From the NCBI RefSeq assembly GCF_014217875.1, contig NZ_CP059060.1:992001-1056000 (forward strand): a stretch of DNA of 64,000 bases. The letters run 5' to 3'. The translations under genes and the position numbers were made by a program. Below the pieces are notes generated by a model, which had not been told where the DNA came from, did not search any database, and saw nothing but the letters and a program-made list of their open reading frames with translations. Within the stretch, counting starts at the first letter, position 1, and each line of letters opens with the position of its first letter. Shown in pieces: positions 23,727 through 33,000 of the stretch. Source of the DNA: Synechococcus sp. LTW-R (GTDB lineage Bacteria > Cyanobacteriota > Cyanobacteriia > PCC-6307 > Cyanobiaceae).

Positions 23727-24610
23727 GCCAGGAAGGTCACCAGGGTGAAAAACACCGCTGGGATGAACAGATAGCTGTCGATGCGATCGAGGATGCCGCC
23801 ATGGCCGGGCAGGAAATCGCCCGAATCCTTCACCCCGGCATCGCGCTTCATCATCGATTCGGTCAGGTCCCCCACCAGGGCAAAGACCGTGACCATCACC
23901 CCGAGCAGGGCGCCGATGGCCCAGCCCCAGCTCCAGCCCAGCAGCACCCCAAACAGGGCACCCAGCAGCATCGAGCAGACCAGACCCCCCAGAGCTCCCT
24001 CGACGGTTTTCCCCGGTGAGGTGGGAGAGAGCGGCGTGCGGCCGTAGCGGCGGCCAATCATGTAGCTGCCGATGTCCGTGGCCACGATCTGCAGGCAGGC
24101 CATCAGCATCAAGACCATCCCCGAGGTCAGCGGCCAAGGCCAGTGCTGCAGGTTGGGGGCCAAGAGCGGATCGGTGAGATCCCGCAGCCGAATCCAGTAG
24201 CTCGGCAAATAGCCCAAATAGAAGAGGGCAAAGATCGAGGAGGCGATATCCGCGATCGTCCCGGTGACGGGCTGCAGCAACAGCCAACCGCAGATGATCG
24301 CCCCAGCCACCGGCAGGACCGCGGCCGAGAGTTCCGCGGCAAAACCGACACCCGCCACATCACCGCCGTGGGCCCACTGGGTGGTGATCAACAGCAGCTG
24401 CACCAGCACCAAGGTGGTCTTGCTGGCCGGGCGGATCCCCTTGGCACGGGCGAGGTCGAAGTACTCGAGCAGCCCCAGGTGCACCATCACCCCAAGGGCG
24501 ATCGTGAACCACCAGCCCCCCAGACCCACCACCAGCAGGCCAAAGGCACCGGCGGCGTAGCCGCTCAGCAGGCGCTGGGGGGAGGTTCGAGTGCGCGGGG
24601 GAGGAATCAA
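23723..24610 (-). CDS. cdsA: Phosphatidate cytidylyltransferase
   Basis: CdsA makes CDP-diacylglycerol from phosphatidate and CTP, the precursor of phosphatidylglycerol. The 295-residue protein is largely hydrophobic, with about eight membrane segments, and carries the CDS signature near the C-terminus: ESMMKRDAGVKDSGDFLPGHGG followed by ILDRIDS, shown here as motif parts around residues 252-281 with the Lys, the two Asp and the GHGG turn. It is the last gene of the decarboxylase-cbiT-cdsA run, overlapping cbiT by four bases. Confidence 0.95.
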   Translation of the reverse strand: MIPPPRTRTSPQRLLSGYAAGAFGLLVVGLGGWWFTIALGVMVHLGLLEYFDLARAKGIRPASKTTLVLVQLLLITTQWAHGGDVAGVGFAAELSAAVLPVAGAIICGWLLLQPVTGTIADIASSIFALFYLGYLPSYWIRLRDLTDPLLAPNLQHWPWPLTSGMVLMLMACLQIVATDIGSYMIGRRYGRTPLSPTSPGKTVEGALGGLVCSMLLGALFGVLLGWSWGWAIGALLGVMVTVFALVGDLTESMMKRDAGVKDSGDFLPGHGGILDRIDSYLFIPAVFFTLVTFLA

Positions 24611-25233
24611 GGGCGTTCTGCCGCAATCAAGAAGAGCGGTTCGGCGGCCGCCAAACGGGCCTGGCTGCCGCGGCGCTGCATCCGGTGAACCGTGGCTTGC
24701 ACCACCTGCAGATCAACCGCGGCCAGTTGTCCCAAGGTATCGGTGGCGTCCACCAACCCCTCCAGGCTGGCGGTACTGATCACGAGGCGACCGGCTGGGA
24801 CCAGGGCCTCCCAGACCTGATGGAGGACATCCCGCAGCGGACGCCCCACCTCCAGCAGGACCCGATCGGGGCGCGGCGGCAACTGGGCCAACCCCTCGGG
24901 TGCTTCTCCCTGGTGGATGTGGAGGTTCTCGATGCCAAAGCGGCGGCGGTTGCGCTCCAGCAGCTCAATGCCGTCGGGATCCCGCTCCAGGGTGTGCACC
25001 GCTCCGGCGGGCATCAGCCGGGCGATCTCCAGGGCCAGGGCACCGGTGCCACCACCCACATCCCAGACCAGGGAGTCACTCTTGGGCCGCAGGTGCGAGA
25101 GCAGCATCACCCGCTGCTCCATCGGCGTAGGGCTAAAGCCCGGGGCATCGGCAAAGGCCGCATCCGGCAGCCCCGGGGTGACGAAGTCCCATTGGAAGGA
25201 GCCCTGGCCTGCCGCGGGCATGCTCCGCCTCAC
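24607..25233 (-). CDS. cbiT: Precorrin-6Y C5,15-methyltransferase, CbiT subunit
   Basis: CbiT methylates C15 and decarboxylates the C12 acetate side chain of the corrin precursor in cobalamin synthesis. The 208-residue protein has the typical N-terminus PGLPDAAF...TPMEQRVMLLSHL and the SAM-binding loop VWDVGGGTGALALEIARL near residue 60, followed by HTLERDPDGIELLERN. CobL-type organisms have a fused enzyme; here CbiT stands alone. It overlaps both neighbours by four bases. The distant cobB gene in this window belongs to the same pathway. Confidence 0.92.
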   Translation of the reverse strand: MRRSMPAAGQGSFQWDFVTPGLPDAAFADAPGFSPTPMEQRVMLLSHLRPKSDSLVWDVGGGTGALALEIARLMPAGAVHTLERDPDGIELLERNRRRFGIENLHIHQGEAPEGLAQLPPRPDRVLLEVGRPLRDVLHQVWEALVPAGRLVISTASLEGLVDATDTLGQLAAVDLQVVQATVHRMQRRGSQARLAAAEPLFLIAAERP

Positions 25234-26627
25234 GCGATCACCACCTTCACCGTATCAGCGATCTGCTGGGGCCAAAGCCGGCGCTGCTCCTGCAACCAGG
25301 CGGCCCGCGGCCCATCGATGCGCTCGCCGGAAATCAACAGGGGAATCCCCGGGGGGTACGGGCAGAGCGGTTCCGCCGCCAGGCGCCCGGCGGCCTGATC
25401 CAAGGGAACGGCTTCACTCTTCGCCCGCCAGGCCTCGCCGAGGGGCAGCTCGGGGCTGGCGACCAGGGGCAATGGCGGCCGGCTGAAGGACCGTGCGCCA
25501 GCCCCACCCAGCTCCTGGCGCAACTGCTCAAGCACCGCCGGCAACAGCCGCAACAGCCGGCGCGGCGGCCGGAGACCCAAACAAAAGGTCAAACAGCCCG
25601 GTTCCGGCAGCTCCGCAATCACCCCCCGCTCCATCAACCACGCGTCCGCCTCCAGGCCATTGATCCCGTCGGCCGCGCAGATCCAGCTCAGGCGCAAGGG
25701 GTCCTGGGTCTCTAGTAGCTGAAAACCACAGGCCACCAGGCGCTGCCGCAGCCGCTCGCCGCACGTCAGGGCCCGGGCGAGTTGCCGGCGCCCCTTGGCG
25801 CTGTGGAGATGCTGCAAAGACGCTTCCGCGGACGCCAGCAGCAGGGCGCTGGGGCTGGAGGTCTGCAGCCAAAGCAATGCCCGCTCAATCCGCGCTGGAT
25901 CGACGCCACTGCCGCTGCCCTGGAGCAGAACAGCGCTCTGGGCCAAACCGCCGGCGGCCTTTTGCAGGGACTGCACCACAAGATCAGCTCCGGTGCTCAG
26001 GCCCGAAGGCGGCAGGCGCGGATCCAGCCCCAGATGGGCGCCGTGGGCTTCATCGAGCAGGACCGGCACTCCCTGCCGCTGGGCCAGCGCCACCAGCGCC
26101 ACGAGATCACCCACGCAGCCCTGGTAGCTCGGTGACACCAGCACCACGGCCGCCAGGGGGGCCTGGGCGAGGGCGGCGCGCAGGACCGCGTCCAAGTGCT
26201 CTGGACTGGGCGGCAACCAGAGCCCCGAGACCGGATCAAAGGGCAAATCAAAGAGCACGGGCTCAAGCTGCCCGAGCAAGCAGCCGTGCAGCAGCGAGCG
26301 GTGCAGGTTGCGTGGCAGCAGCACCCGCTCACCCGGCTGAGCGAGGGCCAGCAGACCGGCCTGGAGCAACCCACTGGCGCCATTGACGCCATACCAGCAG
26401 CGCTGGGCCCCGAGCAGCTGGGCGATGGCCGCTTGGCTCTCGGCCACGGCCCCCTCGGATTCCAGCGGCCCGCCGATCTCGGGCAGCTCCGGCAAATCCC
26501 AGCTCCCTGGGATTTGGCGCAGCAGTTGCGCCAGGGCAGGCGCCAGGGCACGTCCTCGGCCGTGGGCGGGGAGATGCAGCGGCAGACGCGGCCGGCGCCC
26601 CTGAAGCAACTGCTTGAGCAACACCAT
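25230..26627 (-). CDS. Orn/Lys/Arg decarboxylase family PLP protein
   Basis: The 465-residue product matches the short form of the ornithine/lysine/arginine decarboxylase group. Residues 18-28 hold HLPAHGRGRAL, followed by the PLP core with NGASGLLQA near 82, LDEAHGAHLG near 191 and the PLP lysine Lys223 in SLQKAAGGLAQ, where many relatives have His-Lys. A small C-terminal domain has PYPPGIPLLISGERI. It may act on lysine or arginine, but this is not proven. The start is ATG 26627; the open frame reaches 26831, but that part is antisense to the ABC1 kinase gene and low-complexity. Confidence 0.87.
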   Translation of the reverse strand: MVLLKQLLQGRRPRLPLHLPAHGRGRALAPALAQLLRQIPGSWDLPELPEIGGPLESEGAVAESQAAIAQLLGAQRCWYGVNGASGLLQAGLLALAQPGERVLLPRNLHRSLLHGCLLGQLEPVLFDLPFDPVSGLWLPPSPEHLDAVLRAALAQAPLAAVVLVSPSYQGCVGDLVALVALAQRQGVPVLLDEAHGAHLGLDPRLPPSGLSTGADLVVQSLQKAAGGLAQSAVLLQGSGSGVDPARIERALLWLQTSSPSALLLASAEASLQHLHSAKGRRQLARALTCGERLRQRLVACGFQLLETQDPLRLSWICAADGINGLEADAWLMERGVIAELPEPGCLTFCLGLRPPRRLLRLLPAVLEQLRQELGGAGARSFSRPPLPLVASPELPLGEAWRAKSEAVPLDQAAGRLAAEPLCPYPPGIPLLISGERIDGPRAAWLQEQRRLWPQQIADTVKVVIA

Positions 26628-26666
26628 TCCTAGAGTTTGCTGCCAGCTGCCCCTCCCCCCGGTTCC

Positions 26667-28319
26667 ATGGCCACCTACAACCCGGGGCGAGATCTGCGTT
26701 GGCTGCTGTTGCGGCCCTGGCTGTTGATCGGCCGCCTGGTGGTGGTGCTGAGCAGCCTGCTGAGCCTGGCGCTGGTGCTGGTCTTCCAGGCCAACATCCC
26801 CGATCCCAAGGTGCAACAGCGCCTGGGGCAACGCATTTTCTCCACCCTGACGGGCCTGGGACCCTGCTTCATCAAGGTCGGCCAGGCCCTCTCAACGCGA
26901 CCGGATCTGGTGCGGCGCGATTGGCTGGATCAGCTGACCCAACTGCAGGACAACCTGCCGGCCTTCCCCCACGCCATCGCCCTGCAGACGATTGAGGCGG
27001 ACCTGGGGGCTCCGGTCCAACAACTCTTTGAGGAGTTCCCGGACTACCCCGTGGCGGCGGCGAGCCTGGGCCAGGTGTACCGGGCCAAACCCGTCGGCGG
27101 CCACTGGGTGGCGGTGAAGGTGCAGCGCCCCCAGCTCGAGCGGCAACTGCGCCGGGATCTGGTGCTGATTCGCCTGCTCGGCGTGATGGCCGCTCCTTTT
27201 CTCCCTCTGAACCTGGGCTTTGGCCTGGGGGAAATCATTGATGAATTCGGTCGCTCCCTATTTGAGGAGATCGACTACCGCAAGGAGGCCGACAACGCCG
27301 AGCGCTTCGCGCGGATGTTCGAAAAGAACCCAGCGGTGATCGTGCCGCGGGTGGACCGCAGTCTCTCTGGGGAGCGGGTGCTGACGACGACCTGGATCAA
27401 CGGCACGAAGCTCCAGCAGCGCCAGGAGCTGGAGGCCCAGCAGCTCGATCCAGCCGCATTGATCCGCACGGGGGTGATCTCGGGGCTGCAGCAACTGCTG
27501 GAGTTCGGCTACTTCCACGCCGACCCCCACCCCGGCAACCTGTTTGCCCTGCCGGGCAAAACTGGAGCGATGGGCCATGTGGCCTACGTGGACTTCGGGA
27601 TGATGGATTCGATCAGCAACAGCGATCGCCTGACCCTGACCGGGGCGGTCGTGCACCTGATCAACCGCGACTTCGAAGGCCTGGCCCAGGACTTCGTCGA
27701 TCTGGGCTTCCTGAATGCCAAGACCGATCTGACGCCAATCATTCCCGCCCTCGAGGAGGTGCTGGGCGGCGCCCTGGGGGAGAACGTGGGCTCGTTCAAC
27801 TTCAAGGCGATCACGGATCGCTTCTCGGAGCTGATGTACGCCTATCCCTTCCGGGTGCCGGCGCGCTTCGCCCTGATCATCCGCGCCGTGGTCAGCCAGG
27901 AGGGCCTGGCGATGCGTCTGGACCCGAGCTTCCGGATCATCAACGTGGCCTACCCCTACGTGGCCCGGCGCCTGCTGGCGGGGGACACCGCGGAGATGCG
28001 CGAGAAATTGCTGGAGGTGCTCTTCGATCAGGAGGGCCGACTGCAGCTGGAGCACCTGGAGAACCTGCTGCAGGTGGTCGAAAACGACGACGGCGGTGGC
28101 GGCGCCACGGACCTGCTGCCGGTGGCAGGCGCCGGCCTGAAGTTGCTGGTGGGCGAAGAGGGCAAGAGCCTGCGCCAGCGGCTGCTGCTGACCCTGGTGC
28201 GCGACAACCGCCTCAACACGGATGACCTGCGCGGTCTGATGGACCTGATGCGGCGCACCTTCTCCCCGCGGCGCGTGGCAGGCCGACTGCTCACCCGGCT
28301 GAACCCGCTGGCCGCTTAG
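26667..28319 (+). CDS. ABC1/UbiB family atypical kinase
   Basis: This 550-residue protein has a hydrophobic N-terminal segment (about residues 10-42) and the UbiB-type kinase motifs: CFIKVGQALSTRPD (KxGQ), PVAAASLGQVYRA (Ala-rich loop), WVAVKVQRP (ATP lysine), FHADPHPGNLF and VDFGMMD. Cyanobacterial members act in plastoquinone/tocopherol-related lipid metabolism; the exact role here is unknown. ATG 26667 gives the conserved start MATYNPGRDLRW. It is divergent from the decarboxylase gene, with 39 bases between the starts. Confidence 0.93.
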   Translation: MATYNPGRDLRWLLLRPWLLIGRLVVVLSSLLSLALVLVFQANIPDPKVQQRLGQRIFSTLTGLGPCFIKVGQALSTRPDLVRRDWLDQLTQLQDNLPAFPHAIALQTIEADLGAPVQQLFEEFPDYPVAAASLGQVYRAKPVGGHWVAVKVQRPQLERQLRRDLVLIRLLGVMAAPFLPLNLGFGLGEIIDEFGRSLFEEIDYRKEADNAERFARMFEKNPAVIVPRVDRSLSGERVLTTTWINGTKLQQRQELEAQQLDPAALIRTGVISGLQQLLEFGYFHADPHPGNLFALPGKTGAMGHVAYVDFGMMDSISNSDRLTLTGAVVHLINRDFEGLAQDFVDLGFLNAKTDLTPIIPALEEVLGGALGENVGSFNFKAITDRFSELMYAYPFRVPARFALIIRAVVSQEGLAMRLDPSFRIINVAYPYVARRLLAGDTAEMREKLLEVLFDQEGRLQLEHLENLLQVVENDDGGGGATDLLPVAGAGLKLLVGEEGKSLRQRLLLTLVRDNRLNTDDLRGLMDLMRRTFSPRRVAGRLLTRLNPLAA

Positions 28320-28344
28320 GGTCAGCGCGATTTGCAGACCACCA

Positions 28345-28812
28345 ATGTCCCTGGCCCCGATCAACCTGAGCGAAGCCACCCAGGACTTCGCGACAGGGGA
28401 CTTCGGTGACCTGGAGCCGGGCGACATCCTGCTGGAATTCGCCCCGATGTTCCAGCCGCCCTACGTGCTGGCGGGAATCGGCCTGGCCATGGGCATCCTC
28501 TGCGGCCTGACCTTCGCCAAGCTCGTGCAGAACAAGTTGGACGGCTGGAAGCAGGACCGCCTGGCCTTGCTGCCCCTGGGGAACTTCGAGACCAACCTCC
28601 CCTACACGGGGATCATCGTCGGCATCACCCTGTTCATCGGCGGCAGCCTGCAGATCTTCGGCTTCGCCTCGGGTGCAGCGCTGCTGGTGGCCTTCGTGCT
28701 GTCCATGGCGACGGCTGGCGCGCTGTGGGTGCAGCTGGAGCGGCTGATGACCCAAGTCGAGAACGGCACCTTCAGCGCCGTCGACTTCGACAACTTCGAC
28801 GAGTTCTTCTAA
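28345..28812 (+). CDS. Hypothetical membrane protein
   Basis: This 155-residue protein has three likely membrane segments: about residues 38-58 (PPYVLAGIGLAMGILCGLTFA), 88-105 and 110-128. It ends in an acidic aromatic tail VDFDNFDEFF. No known domain is recognised. It follows the ABC1 kinase by 25 bases on the same strand, so the two may be co-transcribed. Its stop overlaps that of the convergent sigma factor gene by four bases. Confidence 0.8.
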   Translation: MSLAPINLSEATQDFATGDFGDLEPGDILLEFAPMFQPPYVLAGIGLAMGILCGLTFAKLVQNKLDGWKQDRLALLPLGNFETNLPYTGIIVGITLFIGGSLQIFGFASGAALLVAFVLSMATAGALWVQLERLMTQVENGTFSAVDFDNFDEFF

Positions 28813-29801
28813 GCCGCCAGATAGGCGTGCATCGCCTCGGAGCGGCGGCGCAGCTCCTCGTGGGCCTTGCGCTCCAGGCTGCGGGCGCGGTCGCGGCTCA
28901 TTTCCAGGGAGCGAGCGATGGAGCTCAGGCTCATCGGCTCCTCGCAGTCGATGCCGTAGCGCATCTTCAGGACGCGGCCCTGCAGGTCCGGCAGTTGGTC
29001 CAGCAGCCCCCGCATGTCCATCCGCAAGCACTCGCCATCCACAAGCTCGGAAGGCTGGGTGCCGTCGGCCGCCAGCAGGTCCAGCAGCTCCGTGTCATCC
29101 CCGTCGCCCACCTTGGTCTCCAGGCTCACCGGCTGACGCGCGCGGCAGAGCAGGTCCTTCACCTCCTCCTCCGGCAGGTCAACAAACTCAGCCAGCTCCG
29201 TCACGGTTGGCGTCCTGCCGAGCTCTTGGCTCAGTTCCCGCTGGCCCTTCTTGAGCTTGTTCAGGGTCTCCGTGATGTGGATCGGCAAGCGGATCGTTCG
29301 GCTCTTCTCTGCAATGGCCCGTGTGATCCCCTGGCGGATCCACCAATACGCATAGGTACTGAACTTGTAGCCGCGGGTCGGGTCGAACTTCTCAACACCC
29401 CGGACCAGGCCAATGGTTCCCTCCTGGATCAGATCCAGGAGCTCCATGTTCCGCTTGGTGTACTTCTTGGCCACGCTCACCACCAACCTCAAGTTGGCGG
29501 CCACCATCCGCTCCTTGGCCCGCTGACCACTGCGCAGCCGCTTCTTGAGTTGAACCTGCGTCAGACCCGCTTCTTTAGCGAGCACCGCAGGCGAAGGCTT
29601 CTCGACGCCCTCACGGCTCGCCAGTTCCTGCTCCAGCACCTCAAGTGCCACCAGCTCTTGGACCTGACGGCCCAGCGTGATCTCCTGCTCGTGGGTCAGC
29701 AGCGGCACCCGGCCGATGTCCCGCAGGTACGAGCGCACCAAATCCGTTCCGCCGGCCAGCGCGGTCTCGCGGTCAGCTCGCAGGATCGGAACGGAAGGCA
29801 T
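28809..29801 (-). CDS. Group 2 sigma-70 family RNA polymerase sigma factor
   Basis: This 330-residue sigma factor begins region 1.2 with GTDLVRSYLRDIGRVPLLTHEQEI, then region 2 with LRLVVSVAKKYTKRNMELLDLIQEG and YKFSTYAYWWIRQGITRAI, region 3 with GRTPTVTELAEFVDL, and region 4 with LSSIARSLEMSRDRARSLERKA. It lacks the long N-terminal region 1.1 of the primary RpoD, which marks the non-essential group 2 (SigB/C/D/E-like) of cyanobacteria. It probably recognises similar promoters under stress or dark conditions. The exact type cannot be named from this alone. Confidence 0.93.
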   Translation of the reverse strand: MPSVPILRADRETALAGGTDLVRSYLRDIGRVPLLTHEQEITLGRQVQELVALEVLEQELASREGVEKPSPAVLAKEAGLTQVQLKKRLRSGQRAKERMVAANLRLVVSVAKKYTKRNMELLDLIQEGTIGLVRGVEKFDPTRGYKFSTYAYWWIRQGITRAIAEKSRTIRLPIHITETLNKLKKGQRELSQELGRTPTVTELAEFVDLPEEEVKDLLCRARQPVSLETKVGDGDDTELLDLLAADGTQPSELVDGECLRMDMRGLLDQLPDLQGRVLKMRYGIDCEEPMSLSSIARSLEMSRDRARSLERKAHEELRRRSEAMHAYLAA

Positions 29802-29900
29802 CGCGGAAACGAATTACGAAACCCAGGGGTTTCGTAAGGCAGATGCGGAACCGTATCACTTTTTTCTGGTGAGCAAAATGCTTTTGGGCACAGCGCTGAG

Positions 29901-30608
29901 ATGGCCGCCGAACGACTGCAAAAGCTGATCGCCCAGGCGGGGGTCTGCTCCAGGCGCCGTGCCGAGGAGCTCCTCAGGGACGGCCGCGTCACGGTCAATG
30001 GCCAGCGGGCCCAGCTCGGGGACAAGGCCGATCTCAACAGTGATTCGATTGCCCTCGATGGCGAACCGCTCGGAGCAGCGGCCGAGCCGATGGTGCTGCT
30101 GCTCAACAAGCCCGCCGGGGTCCTCAGCAGCTGCTTTGACCCAGAAGGCCGGCCGATCGTGCTCGACTTCCTTCCCCCCGAGCTCGCCCGGGGCCAGGGG
30201 CTCCACCCGGTCGGGCGCCTGGACTTTGAAAGCCGTGGGGCCCTACTGCTGAGCAATGACGGCGCCCTCACCCTGGAACTGACCCACCCCCGCTTTGCCC
30301 ACCGCAAGACCTACCGGGTCTGGGTCCAAGGCCGGCCCAGCCAACGGGTGCTGGATCAATGGGCCCGCGGGGTGAGCCTCGATGGGGCCCCCTCCCAGCC
30401 GGTACAGGTCAGCGTCGCCGACAGCGAGCCTGATCACACCCTGCTTGAGCTGGTCATGGGTGAGGGAAAAAACCGCCAGATCCGTCGCACCGCCGAGCTT
30501 CTCGGCCACCGTGTCGTCGATCTCCAGCGCGTCGCCATCGGCCCGATTCATCTCGGAGCACTGCCAGAGGGTCGCTGGAGACGAATCAACGACCAAGAAT
30601 GGAATTAA
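29901..30608 (+). CDS. rRNA pseudouridine synthase (RsuA/RluB family)
   Basis: The 235-residue enzyme starts with an S4 RNA-binding domain (RLQKLIAQAGVCSRRRAEELL) and continues with the catalytic domain, where GRLDFESRGALLLSNDG carries the catalytic Asp108. The ending GEGKNRQIRRTAELLGHRV is family-typical. It converts a uridine of 23S or 16S rRNA to pseudouridine; whether it is RluB-, RluE- or RsuA-like cannot be settled here. A 99-base gap separates it from the divergent sigma factor gene, and the RodZ-like gene follows after 17 bases. Confidence 0.92.
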   Translation: MAAERLQKLIAQAGVCSRRRAEELLRDGRVTVNGQRAQLGDKADLNSDSIALDGEPLGAAAEPMVLLLNKPAGVLSSCFDPEGRPIVLDFLPPELARGQGLHPVGRLDFESRGALLLSNDGALTLELTHPRFAHRKTYRVWVQGRPSQRVLDQWARGVSLDGAPSQPVQVSVADSEPDHTLLELVMGEGKNRQIRRTAELLGHRVVDLQRVAIGPIHLGALPEGRWRRINDQEWN

Positions 30609-30625
30609 CCAGCTGATCGGCCGGA

Positions 30626-31528
30626 ATGCCTCGGTTCGCCCTCTCCATCCCAGGTTTCTCGCGTCTGCTGGGCCGGGGTAACGGCGGAGAGGGCTCCGCT
30701 TCGGAGATCCCCGAACCGGAAGATCCCTTACTGGAAGTGGGCCGGCGGCTCAAAAGCGAGCGGGAAGCCCGGGGCCTGAACCTGCGGCAGATGGCCCTCG
30801 AGACCAAGATCAGCACCCCCGTGCTCGAAGCGCTCGAGCGGGGCTGGCGCGATCGACTTCCAGAGGGCGCCTACCTCAAATCCATGCTCCCGCTGCTGGA
30901 GGAGTACCTGAACCTGCCAGGCGGCAGTCTCTCGGCCGCCCTGCCTGCGGAAAGCGAAAGCGCCACAACGCCCGGCATGGTGCAGCGCTTTACCCCGGGG
31001 TCGATCGATGTCTTCAGCAGCTGGCAAGGCACCGTCCTCTACGGCGCGATCACCCTCGGCCTGATCTACGGCCTGAACCTGCAGCAGCGCCAACTCGCCG
31101 CGGCCAACCTGCTGAGCTACCAGCCGATTCCAGCCCTCAAACCGAGCGAGCAGGCCAAACCGGTCCAAGCCGGCAACAGCCTCTTGGCCGCCTACCCCGA
31201 CCTCAAGCCACTCGAGCGCGCCAAGCAAGGCAGTGGCGCCGCCGCCCTGCGCCAACAACTCCAAGACCCCAAACAACAAGGACAGGGCGTGCTCGAACTC
31301 AACCTGAGCCAGGCCAGTGCCCTGGACCTCAGCAGTGAGGGGGGCCAACGCACCCGCCTCAGCGGCAGCAAGGGACAGGTGGTGCTGCAGCTGCAACCGC
31401 CCCTGACGCTCTCGATCGCACCGGCACCGAAAACCGGTGAGGTGCTCTGGAACGGCAAGCCCCTGGCCGCCCTAGCCAAGCAGCCGGGACGGTTCCAAGT
31501 GCCGGCGCCCCAGGCTCAGCGTCCGTAG
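30626..31528 (+). CDS. RodZ-like helix-turn-helix membrane protein
   Basis: This 300-residue protein has an N-terminal Cro/CI-type helix-turn-helix (about residues 38-95, GRRLKSEREARGLNLRQMA and YLKSMLPLLEEYL), one membrane segment near residues 137-152 (VLYGAITLGLIYGLN) and a C-terminal part with ASALDLSSEGGQ...TLSIAPAPKTGEVLWNGKPL. It resembles RodZ with its DUF4115-like tail. RodZ links MreB to the rod-shape complex; the role in a small coccoid cell is inferred only. It ends by overlapping convergent malQ by 13 bases. Confidence 0.83.
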   Translation: MPRFALSIPGFSRLLGRGNGGEGSASEIPEPEDPLLEVGRRLKSEREARGLNLRQMALETKISTPVLEALERGWRDRLPEGAYLKSMLPLLEEYLNLPGGSLSAALPAESESATTPGMVQRFTPGSIDVFSSWQGTVLYGAITLGLIYGLNLQQRQLAAANLLSYQPIPALKPSEQAKPVQAGNSLLAAYPDLKPLERAKQGSGAAALRQQLQDPKQQGQGVLELNLSQASALDLSSEGGQRTRLSGSKGQVVLQLQPPLTLSIAPAPKTGEVLWNGKPLAALAKQPGRFQVPAPQAQRP

Positions 31529-33000
31529 CGGCGGGCCAATTCCCCATAGCCCAGGAGGGGGCCGGCCACTGAGGCAATGGACTGGGGCAGGCGCCAGGTC
31601 CAGTTGCCCTCCGTTGTCCCAGGGGTGTTGAAGCGGGCCTCATCCCCCAAGTGCAAGAGGTCCTGCAGCGGCACCAGGGCCAATCCGGCATTGGTCTGGA
31701 GGGCCAACTCCAGCAGCTGCCAGCCCGGGGCATGAACGGGACCGGTCAGGGCCTCCACCTGAGCGCGCTGTTCCTGGCTGAGCTGCTGCCACCACCCAAT
31801 CGAAGTGGCGTTGTCATGGGTGCCCGTGTAGACGACCCAGTTCTCCCCCTTGATGTTGGCCGGGAGGTAGGGATTGGCTGGATTGCCGTCAAAGGCGAAC
31901 TGCAGGATCTTCATCCCGGGCAAGCCGAAGCGATCCCGCAGGGCTTCCACCTCAGGGGTGATCACGCCCAAGTCTTCGGCGATCAATGGCAGCGGTGAGG
32001 GCAGCCGTGTCTGCAATTGGCGCAACAGGCTGGTACCCGGCGTCCGCACCCACACCCCACGCTCGGCGGTGCGGTCCGCACCAGGAACGATCCAAGCGGC
32101 TTCCAGAGCGCGGAAGTGATCGATCCGCAGCAGGTCAAAGACCTCCAGCTGACGGCGCAGGCGGCGCTTCCACCAGCGGAAACGGCTCAAGCGATGCAGC
32201 GCCCAGCGGTAGACGGGCGTGCCCCAGAGCTGACCGGTCTCTGAGAAGTAATCCGGCGGCACACCGCTCTGCAAACGGAGACGTCCGGAGCGCTCCACCG
32301 AGAAGAGGCGGCGATGGCTCCAGACGTCGGCGCTGTCATGGGCGACGTAGAAGGGGATGTCGCCGATCACCTGCACGCCGACGCGGCGAGCATGCTCAAG
32401 CAGCTGCTGCCACTGCACCTGCAGCTGCCACTGGAGCAGGGCTTCCCGCAACAGCGGCTGCGCGTGGGACTGGTCAAAGGCCTGAAGGGCCGAGCGTCGC
32501 CGGCGGGCCAGGGGAGCCGGCCAAGACCACCAGGGCTGACCACCCTGGTGTTGTTTCAGGACGACAAAGCGGCAGTGGTCCTTGAGCCAGTGGCCTTCCT
32601 GCCCTCGCCACTGCTCAAAGGCCTGCCGGACACTGGCATCCCAGTTCGGGTAACGCTGCAGCAACGCATCCGCCAAAGCCGCTGAGCGGCGCTGGGCCAG
32701 ATCGAAGTCCAGCCGGGTTTGCGGCTCGGCCGTGGGGAGTCCGCGCAGGTCTTCAGCGCTGAGGAGACCAGCGGTCAGCAACGCCTCCGCGTCCAGGAAC
32801 CAGGGATTCAGAGCGAACGCACTCGGGGCGCTGTAGGGGGAGCCCAAACCATCGGTGGGCGCCAGCGGTAGGACCTGCCAGGCCTGAATACCCTGACTGG
32901 CAAGCGCCTCCACCCACTGGTGGGCAGCTGCCCCAAACGTCCCGCAGGCCGGCGTCCCCGGGAGGGCCGTGACGTGCAGCAGGACCCCGGCGCGTCTCAT
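31516..33000 (-). CDS. malQ: 4-alpha-glucanotransferase (GH77)
   Basis: MalQ moves glucan segments between alpha-1,4-glucans and handles malto-oligosaccharides from glycogen breakdown. The 494-residue protein has the GH77 landmarks: QAWQVLPLAPTDGLGSPYS near residue 38, GDIPFYVAHDSADVW near 217, the nucleophile region DLLRIDHFRALEA, the acid/base region PLIAEDLGVITPEV and THDNATSIGWW. Length is normal. Its start overlaps the stop of the bciB-like gene by four bases, suggesting co-transcription. Confidence 0.95.
   Translation of the reverse strand: MRRAGVLLHVTALPGTPACGTFGAAAHQWVEALASQGIQAWQVLPLAPTDGLGSPYSAPSAFALNPWFLDAEALLTAGLLSAEDLRGLPTAEPQTRLDFDLAQRRSAALADALLQRYPNWDASVRQAFEQWRGQEGHWLKDHCRFVVLKQHQGGQPWWSWPAPLARRRRSALQAFDQSHAQPLLREALLQWQLQVQWQQLLEHARRVGVQVIGDIPFYVAHDSADVWSHRRLFSVERSGRLRLQSGVPPDYFSETGQLWGTPVYRWALHRLSRFRWWKRRLRRQLEVFDLLRIDHFRALEAAWIVPGADRTAERGVWVRTPGTSLLRQLQTRLPSPLPLIAEDLGVITPEVEALRDRFGLPGMKILQFAFDGNPANPYLPANIKGENWVVYTGTHDNATSIGWWQQLSQEQRAQVEALTGPVHAPGWQLLELALQTNAGLALVPLQDLLHLGDEARFNTPGTTEGNWTWRLPQSIASVAGPLLGYGELARRYGR

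Noticed and set aside
26628-26831. N-terminal extension of the decarboxylase
   Set aside because: The extra 68 residues are Gln/His-rich, antisense to the kinase gene, and a good ATG at 26627 gives the family start.
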